From NCBI GenBank assembly GCA_030323885.1, contig CM059198.1:59298917-59362916 (forward strand): 64,000 nucleotides of DNA. The letters run 5' to 3'. The notes beneath the pieces are model-generated. The model was given only the letters and a program-made list of their open reading frames with translations. It did no database searches and was not told where the DNA came from. Below are positions 54,460 to 64,000 of this stretch, piece by piece. The position numbers and the translations under genes were made by a program. Source of the stretch: Branchipolynoe longqiensis. Taxonomy: Eukaryota; Annelida; Polychaeta; Phyllodocida; Polynoidae. Positions within the stretch are counted from its first letter, which is position 1, and each line of letters opens with the position of its first letter.

Positions 54460-54984
54460 TGTTTACACTTTCCTTTGTATTGTTAAAGGTTTTCTTAAGT
54501 TTGGGGGTTTTGTTTGTAGATTTTCACTTTTTTTAAATAATTGTTAAGGGTTTTCTTAAATCATTTTTGTTCTGTTGGAATTCTATTTAAAACCGGTTTT
54601 CCTCCCCGTTTTTTACGATGCTTTTACGCTTTGGACATTGATTACGATTATGCCGAAAATATTGTTTCTTACACTGAACACGTTATTTTCCCCTTTAGTA
54701 TCTTAGATTTTCAAATGTCTCTAACGTTTTTAACGCATTGAAGTTTTCTTTTTGTTAAGTGCTTTTCCTCCTCCCCGTTTTTACGATGCATTTACGTTTT
54801 CAAGATTTATTACGGTTATGCCAATAATAGCTTCTTAACACTATGTCTATTGTTTTCACGTTCTTAACCTTTCAAACGTTTCAAACGTTTTATTAACGTT
54901 TTATTAACATTTTAAAGATTTCAATGATTTTGACTTCTTTCACATTTGTTTCATATTTTCTCTCGTCTATCACGTTTTAATCTC

Positions 54985-55630
54985 TCAAGAATCACTGATG
55001 TTGCTGACATTGGGACATTGTTGATGTTGCTAATGTTGCTAACATTGCTGATGTTGCTGACATAGCTGACGTTGCTTAGGTCGCTGATGTTGCTGATGTT
55101 ACTGATGTTGCTGATGTTACTGATGTTGCTTATGTTGCTTATGTTGCTTATGTTGCTAATGTCGCTGACATTGCTTACATAGCTGACATTGCTGACGTAG
55201 GTGACGTCGCTGACGTCGCTGACATTACTGATGTCGCTGACATTGCTGACATCACTTACATCACTGACGTTGCTGATGTTACTGATGTCACTGACATTGC
55301 TGACATCGCTGCCGTTGCTGACCTCGCTGCTGTTGCTGACGTAGGTGATGTTGCTGATGTTGCTGATGTTGCTGATGTTACTGACGTTACTGATGTCACT
55401 GATGTTGCTGACATTGCTGATGTTACTGATGTCGCTGACTTTACTGATGTCGCTGATGTTACTGACATCGCTGACATTTCTGGCATCGCCGACGTTACTG
55501 ACATCACTGTTGTCGCTGACGTTGCTGATGTCACTGACGTTACTGACATCGCTGACGTTACTGACGTCGCTGACGTTACTGATGTCGCTGACGTTGCTTA
55601 CATTGCTGACGTTGCTGACATTTCGCACGT
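54985..55630. repeat. minisatellite upstream of receptor copy 2
   Basis: Same type as at 48897-49320 but almost twice as long. Units such as GCTGATGTTACTGACATC and GCTGACGTTACTGATGTC repeat, always in multiples of three, so that a 225-codon minus-strand frame of NVSD/NISD repeats stays open. Confidence 0.85.
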
Positions 55631-55903
55631 TTTAAATTTGTTAACGTTCTGGTCTATCCCTCCGGTTCGGAAATTGATGACGTGCTAAAGTTGGCCAACA
55701 TTTCTGTTACGTTTCGGACATTCTTCACTTTCCTCATGCTATTTGAGTTGTCTGCTATTTCTGCCGTTCTTTATGTGTTCGAGGTTTTAATGGCGTGTTT
55801 ATCTTAAGGAATCCCATAGGGCGTGACGGTGAACACTCGACCCTGAAATGACACAAATGTCAGGTTTACGCCATGCACTGATAATAAGTAAAAGGAAGAA
55901 GAG

Positions 55904-56180
55904 AAGATTGGTTGGCTGGTTGTTGGAGTTTTACATCCTGGCAACATCTAAGGTCATATCATGATGGGTATTGACTTGTGATAGTTAATGCGCACTCATG
56001 GCAACTTTATAGTGCTGCTCCACTGGGAGACCAGGCCACCAGCACCATGACCTGATATCCCAGTCAGTCATTTTATCCTCACACTGAACCAACCACTCCT
56101 TGCCCTATCCTAATGATGCCGAGCGCCTGGCTCGGAAGCGACTAGTATACATTTTTAAGACATTGGTTTAAGTCATCCGG
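55904..56180 (-). mobile_element. SINE without head, unit 2
   Basis: Duplicate of the SINE at 49596-49870 with a few base changes. Confidence 0.8.
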
Positions 56181-56399
56181 TTCAAAAAGATATGAGGGAT
56201 AGTAAACAAGTAATTGAAACAAACACAAATACAAAAAACGAACCCAATGACCCCAAACAAAATATTAACTGTGGACATAACATTTATTAAATGTTAATAA
56301 CATTCTTTAACTTGAATCCAGGCAGGATGATAATTAATAACAGTTTACATGACAAATGAATACATTTCAATCATAATCACGATTATGATGTTGCTGCTA

Positions 56400-56615
56400 T
56401 GGTGGGCCATGTTCGAGTTGCTATTCAGGGGCTTGTGGGGGCAAGGCTGGGGTTGGGGTTTTGAGCTTGAATTTGATCAGTCGAGGGGGTTTGTGGGGAT
56501 GGCCAGTGGGGTGGCTTGTTGGTGTGAGTGGCAGGTAGGAGGGGGCTGCTTACCTGTTCTCTGCACCCCCAGAAATGACAGCAAATGAGCGCCACCCGCT
56601 CATTTAACCCGTATA
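56400..56615 (-). repeat. dispersed repeat family Y, unit 2
   Basis: Duplicate of 50095-50305; reverse copy of 4845-5060. Confidence 0.65.
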
Positions 56616-57055
56616 AATATTATATGAGTATAATAGCCAGGAATTCCATACTCGCTCCTCATTTCCACCCACCAGTAATTGGGTGGTGGAGCCTCGGGCT
56701 AGTCATCTCCTGCTCCAAACTACTCAACCTCAGCTTCGACGGTGGCGCTCTACTCATTGGCTTAATTCACTTATCGCCAAAAATTATTATTTCAATAAAT
56801 AGGTACTGTGAACTGGCTCTGGTTAAACTTCACATATATACATAGAATTACTTTCTGAAATATATATTTGGAGTATATTTTTGACCATCATTACTTTTAA
56901 TTTAATCAATATAATATTCTTCTTCATAGTGTTATTGTTAATGTTCTTAGTATTAGTATATACATATTTAGAATATCTTTCAAATAATTGCTATATAGCC
57001 CCAATATAGTCTCAGATTTATGTATGCCGGCTGTTATTAAAATGGCTTAGACCTG

Positions 57056-57580
57056 GATGAACAATAACAGATTCCCTATGTGTTCATCATCATCATCATC
57101 ATCATCATGCTGTCAGTCACGATGTGACAAAGACTGCTTTCATTACTTGACTACCGCTCTCCATTTAGCTCTCTGCTGTGAGAGTGATGTCCATGAGTCG
57201 GTCTTAATGTCTCTCAGCTTCAGGTTTCTCTTGATAGTATCCTTGAACCGGAGATGAGGGCGCCCTCTCTTTCTGTAACCAGAAGACAGTTGAGAATAGG
57301 GGATCTGCTTTGGTAGCCAGTCCACCGGAGATTCTTTTTGATCAGAAGTTTTTCCATAGAGGGCAGCCCCGTCCGTTCGAGTATTTCCTTATTTGTCACT
57401 TTGTCCTTCCAGGTTAGCCTCATGATTGAGCGCAGATGTCGCATCATGAAGGCATGCAGCTTTTTCACCTGTCATCTGTACACTGCCCAGGCCTCGGCTC
57501 CGTATAGTATGGTGGATAGCACGATTGCAGAGTAGATCTTGCCTTTGACCCGCATGGACAAAAAAGACTCATCATTCGTG
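57056..57580 (-). pseudogene. LINE 3' end, RT C-terminal region, unit 2
   Basis: Duplicate of 51120-51657. A deletion of about 30 bases near 57318 removes the segment after LRWTG, while the stop seen in unit 1 near 51283 is absent, so the frame runs on through FKDTIKRNLKLRDIKTDSW. The ATG-type tail is at about 57085-57108. Confidence 0.85.
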
Positions 57581-57694
57581 TTTGTATCTTAACTGCTTGC
57601 AAAACGAAGGCATAAAGTATATTTCGCAGAAATGATTTTGTATAAATTGCTAATACACATCGTAATAATTTAGGAATGTCACAAAATCATTGAT

Positions 57695-57957
57695 ATATGA
57701 GACTGTCTCAAAAGGTGCTAAGTAATATGGGACAACACTTTGTCCATAGTAACGATCAACACACTATCTACTCATGCATTTGCTCAGGATAAACTGATTT
57801 GTTTTTTACATGGTGTTTCATAATCCCAATAGAATACATATTGATTTGAAGCAAATCTCCTTGTGTTTTCAGTGTAGCCATTTCTGTGCTGTTTTGTGTC
57901 AATCGTTACTATGGACAAAAAAACGAAGAGTTAGCACCTTTTGAGACAGGCTCATAT
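57695..57957. mobile_element. TIR element (MITE), GTCTCAAAAGGTGCTAA family, unit 2
   Basis: Duplicate of 51764-52023 with the same terminal inverted repeats. Confidence 0.8.
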
Positions 57958-58270
57958 GGCTCCATCATTTAATATTACTATGAACTAGTTATTTATGATG
58001 GAAAATATGAAAAGTAAATACTTTGTATGATATTAAACGTAGTATATACATTCATATATGTATTATATGCAGGTGAACATCATATTGGTACTCAACATTC
58101 TGATGCTGAATGAATGGCATAACAACAAATATATATATAAATCTATTACCAAATGATAATGACGTTTGTAATGTCAAACTTACTGCCGTATCCGGTGTAA
58201 ATTTGTAAATGCCAAACAGCCAATGTATATGGTCAACCATACACATACAAATATAACCACAATAAAATTA

Positions 58271-59317
58271 ATCAAACAATCCTAGTGTTAATAAAATAAT
58301 ATATACAAATTTAAAAAAAGAAAAGATCAAAGAATGCGCACCAAAATATAATATGTCAATTGTGACATTTGGATTTAAGAACGTTATGGTTACACTCGAT
58401 TGCGCAACTTTTAAAATGTTGCCAATGTTCCATCATTAATCTCTAGACAGAAGACTAGACCACTTTAGTAATTGCAATAAAGTAACACGTTGACACATCC
58501 CTTGTTAAAGCTTGTTGAAGCCTCACATTTTGAAAATCAAAGAAATTACCTCAAATGTATTGTGCACATTTGACAGCAAATTTGCAACAATTTTGTAGGA
58601 AATTGCTTACATAGAAACCAAAGGAACCTGAGTTTGCTACCAAAATATACTGATATGTGTTGTTTTGAATAAACTGTCCTATTTAAAAATGCTATAGTTA
58701 CATTGGATCGTGCAATTTTAAAAAAAGGTCACCAAAAATATTGATGTATAATTTCGTCCTATGACCTCCGGGGTGCTTGCGGCGGCCGTACGGTTAGATA
58801 CGGTAACCGTCTGGAATTTTATATTAAAGTGGCCTGGTATATCTCGTGGCAACGGGAACCGTACTCCGACAAATGCTCTCCAAGCGCAACTCTGCTTAGT
58901 TTTTATGTTTATATAACCAGATATGTGGGGGAGAATTGTAGACTCACTGGACCTGAACTGGGCCAGGGAGAGTGCTGAGGTCAGTGGAGTGGGGGGTGGG
59001 GGGTGAGGCTGGGTGAGAAGTGGGTCAGTGCTGAGGTCAGGGTGGGGGTGGGGTGGGGGGTCTGAGGCTGGGCCTGTAGCTGGCAGCTGTTGTTTTGAAA
59101 ATTGATGGGTGAGTGGAGAGAAGGGAGAGTCAAACTGATGTATTTTCAATTTTCTTTAGAGAACTTCAAACAGGAAATATATTTGCTTCAATGTGAAATA
59201 TATGTTAGTACAATTACATTGCATAATTCAATCAGAAAACCATATAGAAGTAAACACATTTTTTGTCGTTGAATGTAAAAAGCCGTGAAACACAACACCA
59301 ACACCAAACAACTTCAG
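58271..59317. other. intergenic sequence
   Basis: No gene recognised. A G-rich patch with GTGCTGAGGTCAG(T/G)G repeats lies at about 58970-59080; Pro/His-rich reverse frames there look like by-products. Confidence 0.35.
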
Positions 59318-59362
59318 ATTACAAGTTCAACACCTTAACCACTAGGCCACAGAGATCTCACA
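59318..59362 (-). repeat. tRNA-like segment, probably SINE head remnant
   Basis: Minus strand AGATCTCTGTGGCCTAGTGG, TTAAGGTGTTGAACTTGTAA resembles the 5' half of a tRNA (A-box TGGCCTAGTGG), but no matching 3' half is present. Confidence 0.4.
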
Positions 59363-61254
59363 TAGTTAGTTTTCTCAGTTCAGGCTATTTGTGTATAGGT
59401 AAGTAGCATTCTATTAGCCAGTCTAAGGGGAGTAGGAGAGAGACCGTGTGCTGGATTTGCACCCTTGTGTAAAAATATACGGATTTTCGGTTTAGATTTA
59501 TCGATTGGTAAAGAGCATGATTATTCTTGGGTGACAGAATAAGTAAGGGGTTATGTAATCTAAGGAGCAATGAGGCCCACTCACATTATGACATGTAATA
59601 GACTATGTGAAATATATGTGCATGCATAGTGCCTAGAGATTAATGAAGAGATGTGGTATATCCGAAGTAGTTTAAGGTTGAAGAAATGTTCCTCTATGTG
59701 TTCATAATGAATGCAATTGGAGAAAAATGACATTTTAGTATATATATATATTTGTAACTGTTTGCAACTATCTGTCACCAGGGTGCCGAATGGCCTAGCA
59801 CACCAGCCTAATCAACATATACACTGAGGCGCCGCCTGCAGCTGGGGATGAGTCACCATTACTCAAATGGGGTGGTGCCGCCTCCCAGGCTGTGGGGGGT
59901 GTTTTGATTGGCGGGTTGTGGGATGGCCAGTCGCTCTCTCCCTGTGGGCCCCTGACAACACTAGCAGCATAAGATTAATTATTAATGAAAAATGACCGAT
60001 GCTCCAGTCACACTGGACATCGGCACTCTTCTCCTGCCTCTTGAATGAGACAGACCTATTCTTGAGCAGGACCCCAGACACTCTGTCTGATGCTAGCAAA
60101 ATTCACCTATTCCAATTGAGTGTGTGCAACAACCCGGGGGCTCTGGTTCCATGGGCTGTAGGCACTGATTTTGAGACTAACTATAGAGACCAATGAGTTG
60201 CTGTGTGGACAGAACAGGAGGGGTGAGGGTGATAGGTCACTGATAGGTGAGCAGGAGTTGTTGCCAATAAAGCACAACATCCTCACTGTCTATCTTTGTC
60301 CCTGTCTTCCTTCCTTCTTTATTATGGTTAATGAGTTATTAGTTTGGTTTGAATAGTAGCATCACAGGTGATATGAAGGGAAAAGAGTCTGTTGGTATCA
60401 TCTGGTGTCCAAAACGTGGCCGGGCATCCAGAAATATCACACTTGGGTGACTCCGTTCACCTTTAAGACCTGGCTGGGGGCAGTGAAGGCCGTGAGCGCT
60501 CTGTGTGTGTGTGGGTGTGAGTGCAGATAGTGGGGAGGTGAAGTGTGTGGGCTTGACCTGAGGTGACCGGTGACAGGGTTGGTCAACATAGTAGTATATA
60601 TGTGTTTTGATATATATATATATAAATAATCAAACAGGAAATGAGAAGAGAGACTAGACTTGGTTTGGGTTGAGTTCATTTTCTGTGGCAGGGAAAATAT
60701 ATGCCCTACCGATAAAAGAAAATTTGAAGTGGGGAAGGGAGACCGTTAATGACGGTTCCCAGGCAAGGGGAGGAGAGGGTGCCAGGTTACAGGGGGCCTG
60801 CTGAGAATAAGGGGTGTTGGAAAGTGAGCAGGTGCCCAGAAGGAGCACCGAAATATTTAGGGACTATTCTTTATTTATATTCACATAATCACTTATATAG
60901 CACGTATGTTGGTAGCAGGTACACTCAAGGAGGAGCAGGCTCAGGCCGCACGCCACACATAACACATAGTGCATGCCACACACAACATACATATAATTGC
61001 ATATAGGTTGAGGTTTTTGTATATCTGTGTGAATGTATACAGCCAGGTTGATTGTATGTTATATAGGAGGAAGGTAGGTGAACAGTACTTGATGCCAATA
61101 AAGCACAACCTCTTCACTGTCAATCTTGCGTGACTTGTCTTCCGTTCTTCCTTATGAGTTGTTGAGAGTAATCACAGGTGGGGACTGACAGACAGTTGTC
61201 AGAACACACCTGCGGAGCATTGTAATGTTTGGGGTTCATACGGCCGAGTCCCGA
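59363..61254. other. intergenic sequence with two LTR-like blocks
   Basis: No gene recognised. Two related blocks, about 60245-60330 and 61085-61165, share GCCAATAAAGCACAAC, then TCACTGTC.ATCTT and GTCTTCC.TTCTT. They carry a polyadenylation signal and could be the R-U5 parts of two diverged LTRs. After the first, TGGTGTCCAAAACGTGGC could be a primer-binding site. The evidence is weak. Confidence 0.3.
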
Positions 61255-61535
61255 CATATTACACCTGGTTGAGTCAAACCAATGACTTTTAAACATTGAT
61301 AATTTTCACTTCCTACCCTGGCGCTCAGCATTATTAGGATAGGGCAAAGACTGGTTCGCTCGGTGTCAGGATAATGTGCCTGAGTGGGGATCTCATATCA
61401 TGGTGCTGGTGGCCTGGTCTCCCAGTCGGGCAGCACTATGAAGTCGCCATGAGTACACACTGTCACAATTCATAACCGGTCCTGATATGACCTTAGATGT
61501 GGCCAGGACGTAAAACTCCAAAAACCAACGAGCCC
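61255..61535 (+). mobile_element. SINE, head truncated
   Basis: Plus-strand copy starting at ACCTGGTTGAGTCAAACCAA, with the full body (ATAATTTTCACTTCCTACCC; CCTGATATGACCTTAGATGT) and AAAACTCCAAAAACCAACGA tail. Confidence 0.8.
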
Positions 61536-61555
61536 TAGAAATTTGTTTGGATTAA

Positions 61556-62205
61556 CCAATAGGCGAGTCGGGTGAAGTCGGGTCGGGTGAAGTTGGGTCA
61601 GGTAACGTCGAGGTGGGTAACCTCGAGGTGGGTAACGTTGAGGTGGGTAATGTCGAGGCGGGTAACCTCGAGGCGGGTAACGTCAAGGAGAGTAACATTG
61701 AGGCGGGTAATGTCGAGGTGGGTAACATCGAGGTGGGTAACATCGAGGCAGGTAACATCGAGGCGGGTAATGTTGAGGCGGGTAACATCGAGGCGGGTAA
61801 CGTCGAGGCGGGTAACTTTGAGGCGGATAACATCAAGGCGGGTAACGTCGAGGTGGGTAACGTCGAGCCGGGTAAAGTGTAGTCGGGTAAAGTGTAGTCG
61901 GGTAAAGTCAGGTCGGGTAAAGTCAGGTCGGGTGAACTCGGGTCGGGTGAACTCGGGTCAGGTGAACTTGGGTCGGGTGAAGTCGGGTGGTGTGAAGTCG
62001 GGTGGGGTGAAGTCGAGTTGGGTGAAGACGAGTCAGGTAAAATCAACCCGGGTAAAGCTAAGCCACGTAAAGCTGAGCCCGGTAAAGCTGAGCTGGGTAA
62101 AGCCGAGCCGGGTAAAGCCGAGCCGGGTAAAGCCGAGCCTGGGAAAGCCGAGCCAGGTAAAGCCCAGTCAGATAATGTCGAGCAATGCCGAATTAGGTAA
62201 AGGCA
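61556..62205. repeat. 15 bp minisatellite in two subfamilies
   Basis: The left part (to about 61875) is built on GGTAACGTCGAGGCG, the right part (from about 62040) on GGTAAAGCCGAGCCG, with a mixed GGTGAAGTCGGGTCG zone between. As the unit is a multiple of three without common stops, long frames stay open on both strands (for example repeated AGNVE on the plus strand). Confidence 0.9.
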
Positions 62206-62279
62206 TATTTATTAATATTGATATAATTATGTATTACAAAAAAAGTAGTAGGACATTCTTTAAAAAAAAAAGTATTGCA
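62206..62279. other. short AT-rich spacer
   Basis: No feature seen between the minisatellite and the tRNA-like segment. Confidence 0.4.
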
Positions 62280-62352
62280 GTTCCAAGATTCGAACCGGTT
62301 ACCCTCTGATCTTGAGACCAACACTCTGCCATCCTGAGCTACAGAGGAAGTG
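62280..62352 (-). repeat. tRNA-like sequence with CAA in the anticodon place
   Basis: The minus strand reads TTCCTCTGTAGCTCAGGATG, GCAGAGTGTTGGTCTCAAGA, TCAGAGGGTAACCGGTTCGA, ATCTTGGAA. D-arm and anticodon stem (TTGGT/ATCAG) can form, and a B-box-like GGTTCGAAT is present. The T-stem has mismatches and the acceptor does not pair well. Leu(CAA) tRNAs need a long variable arm, which is absent. A SINE head or pseudogene is more likely than a working tRNA. Confidence 0.4.
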
Positions 62353-63149
62353 CAACTTGCAATGGTACAACTGGTGCCAGAATGCTGGGAGGTCCTGGAA
62401 GCATGTGAATAATGAGCAATCAATATGGCTATGAATAATATGAACAAAATTCAATAGTAAGGATAATATATGAATAAATTTGAAAATAAATTCAATAAGA
62501 TTTAACTAAATATCACGATATATCATTGATTCATGACTGGCCAGCATGGTGTAGCTAGAGGTGGGCTGGTGGGGGTGTGGGTTGCAGACAATTGTTGCTG
62601 TGGCTATTCACCTATGGTCTTACTTTGTGTGTGTGTGTGGGGGGGGGGGGGGTAGGAGGTAATAGGTGGGGTAACCCCTAGCCTGGCCTATTTGGCTGTC
62701 AGGGTTACACAAACACAACTGTCTAACTGAAAAACTTAGGGTGGATGTGGGTCATGGTCATTGAGGCATGACTGCTGCCAAGCCTTGTTTTTAAGTTTGA
62801 GGATAGGGGTACTACCAGTAGCAGCACATACTGGGAGCACCCCCACCCCCCATCCCCAACTTGTGGGCAACAGAGTGAAAGGGTGTGTTGTGGAAGTGAG
62901 TTTGGTAAGAGGGGGTATAGACCTGGGAGGAGTGTGCTATTTATATAATAACCAGAAATGACGTACACAATTATGTTATTGTTTAAAATAATTATCTATG
63001 GCACTGAAAATTCTGCATATATGTGTATATAGTCACATATATCCACATAAATACATGTATATGCATATAAATATGTATATATATGCTTAGAAAATACCGT
63101 TATATACATATATATATGCATAAATACTTATATGCAAATATATGTGTAG
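62353..63149. other. intergenic sequence with simple repeats
   Basis: No gene recognised. It holds a GT repeat followed by a G-run of about 14 (62624-62652) and a TATA/CATA-type microsatellite (about 63015-63145). Confidence 0.4.
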
Positions 63150-63243
63150 TGAGAGTAATAATAATAATAATAAAACACAATAAGGACAAGAGTCATAAAT
63201 GTAAATGGAATGAGTAAAGAGAATCTGGCTGGCCTCTAAGACC
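63150..63243 (-). repeat. B2-like repeat of the right-edge element
   Basis: Second copy of 63480-63573; outer end of the element. Confidence 0.7.
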
Positions 63244-63449
63244 CCAATCTTTAATAAAAAGAAAAATTCAGGTAGAAGTGACCAACCGGTGTTAGGACAG
63301 GAAGCACTTGCTGACCAGCTGCCTTGCTTACCTGCCCCAACAAGCAACAGGGCTCCAAGCTGCTCTAGCTGTACCATAGAACCTTCCAGAATGAGCACAC
63401 AATAGATTCATTTTCACCGCTTATATAATATTTGCATGAAGGTAAACAT

Positions 63450-64000
63450 TTATACATACACATTATCTGCGCTAAGTAGTGATAGTAATAATAATAATAA
63501 TAAAACACAATAAGGACAAGAGTCATATATGTAAATGGAATGAGTAAATAGACTCTGGCTGGCCTCTAAGGCCCCAAGAAACCCCAAGCACGAGGTCGTC
63601 AAGCCAGATGCAGTGCCACCCTTAAGTCCCTCCTCCACCAACAGTGCCAGATACTGGAACACTGCATCCGACTTCCAATCCCCCCTTTCCATAATGTCCT
63701 GGATCGACACGCCACACATGCGTAAAAACGTGGTGTCCCCCCGACGAAGGCTATGCGTTGAAAATTCAGATGCATCCAAACCTGTCACCGAACAAGAATT
63801 CTTAATTACCACCTGATAATATTTGTACGATAAAGGGACACTGTGACCCATCCGTGGCATCCGGAACGCAATTGCGTCTGCATGTGCCAGACACTGCTGC
63901 ACATGAACCTCATACCAATGCACTGCACATAATTCTTTATTTTTAACCCTGGAGATAGGGATCAGATGCATCCGCTGCCTAAACTGATTAGTCTTTGATT
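63450..64000 (-). CDS. tyrosine recombinase, C-terminal part (5' partial)
   Basis: The frame is open from the window edge to a stop at 63450. It has AFRMPRMGHSVPL, then EFSTHSLRRGDTTFLRMCGV with the His-x-x-Arg pair, ERGDWKSDAVFQYL with the Trp in the His/Trp position and the likely nucleophilic Tyr. After SDAVFQYLALL the sequence becomes low in complexity (a Leu run from the ATT microsatellite in B1). No break is visible in the part seen. The enzyme would integrate the circular DNA copy of the Ngaro-type element. The first catalytic Arg and the N-terminal domain must lie beyond the window. Confidence 0.8.
   Translation of the reverse strand, partial: SKTNQFRQRMHLIPISRVKNKELCAVHWYEVHVQQCLAHADAIAFRMPRMGHSVPLSYKYYQVVIKNSCSVTGLDASEFSTHSLRRGDTTFLRMCGVSIQDIMERGDWKSDAVFQYLALLVEEGLKGGTASGLTTSCLGFLGALEASQSLFTHSIYIYDSCPYCVLLLLLLLSLLSADNVYV
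63480..63573 (-). repeat. B1-like repeat of the right-edge element
   Basis: Overlaps the end of the recombinase frame, as B1 does in the element at 43277-45967. Confidence 0.7.

Larger units (their letters stand above)
52339..58270. repeat. tandem segmental duplication, unit 2
   Basis: Second copy of the block at 46740-52338, starting again in G/T-rich repeat right after the shared CATACAAATATAACCACCAT end of unit 1. It alone carries the 359-base insertion at 52644-53002 and a longer minisatellite. Confidence 0.9.
63150..64000 (-). mobile_element. right-edge Ngaro-type element with B1-A2-B2 end
   Basis: On the minus strand a tyrosine recombinase enters from beyond the window and ends within a block of about 95 bases (63480-63573) that is repeated at 63150-63243. 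The repeated block contains CTTAGAGGCCAGCCAGA, ACTCATTCCATTTACAT, ATGACTCTTGTCCTTATTGT and an ATT microsatellite. The order recombinase - B1 - spacer (A2) - B2 is the same as at 44460-45967, so this is the end of a second element with split direct repeats. A1 should lie outside the window. Confidence 0.65.

Noticed and set aside
59863..60099. Short minus-strand frame as a gene
   Set aside because: No domain, no good start context and no homologous copy; could be chance.
61552..62309. Repetitive Arg/Val/Ser or Gly/Asn/Val/Glu proteins of up to 245 codons
   Set aside because: Entirely explained by a 15-base minisatellite.
62280..62352. Functional tRNA-Leu gene
   Set aside because: T-stem mismatches, poor acceptor pairing and no long variable arm; SINE head or pseudogene fits better.

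Overview
This window looks like a piece of an animal genome, most likely a mollusc. The evidence is a large share of dispersed repeats, single-exon and exon-like genes without ribosome binding sites, tRNA-derived SINEs, and a fragment at 2705-2905 that resembles a SINE I know from mollusc genomes (recalled, not searched). Host coding content is sparse: the 3' terminal exon of an unidentified low-complexity protein at the left edge, and two intact single-exon seven-transmembrane receptor-like genes on the minus strand (47055-48485 and 53023-54459). The two receptor genes lie in a tandem duplication of about 5.9 kb (about 46740-52338 and 52339-58270).

Nearly everything else is mobile DNA. Five loci carry pieces of tyrosine-recombinase retrotransposons of the Ngaro/DIRS type: 3290-4027 (fragment), 14992-19553 (almost full length, GC-rich, frameshifted), 37720-41270 (degenerate, cut off next to a SINE), 43277-45967 (a short element without reverse transcriptase that keeps a complete A1-B1-A2-B2 split-direct-repeat layout), and 63150-64000 (minus strand, running out of the window, with its own B1/B2 pair). 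PIF/Harbinger DNA transposons are represented by a broken element at about 33197-37560 (transposase plus convergent MADF/Myb-like gene with an intron), a second pair of remnants (21529-22802 and 23714-24030), and two elements without genes at 12720-14285 and 27221-27901. These share a GTCACA-type terminal inverted repeat and TAA target duplications.

LINE remnants of CR1 or related type lie at 9318-9816, 19960-20890, 24294-25432, 51120-51650 and 57056-57580. A Gypsy-type pol fragment (25433-26404) is split by a pogo-like MITE. Other TIR elements lie at 8554-9011, 10023-10589, 27991-28441, 29102-29579, 32509-33023, 41785-42354, 51764-52023, 52644-53002 and 57695-57957. A SINE family with one body and at least two kinds of tRNA-like head occurs about a dozen times.

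Simple and tandem repeats fill much of the rest: AT-rich microsatellites, 39-46 bp, about 60 bp and 15 bp minisatellites, G/T-rich arrays, a 398-base stretch made only of A and C (26547-26944), and long G runs. The order of some insertions can be read directly. A CR1 copy sits inside an older repeat at 9.06-9.93 kb, a MITE sits in a Gypsy integrase, and each receptor duplication unit has gained an insertion the other lacks. All identifications come from reading motifs and comparing sequence within the window; no database search was possible.
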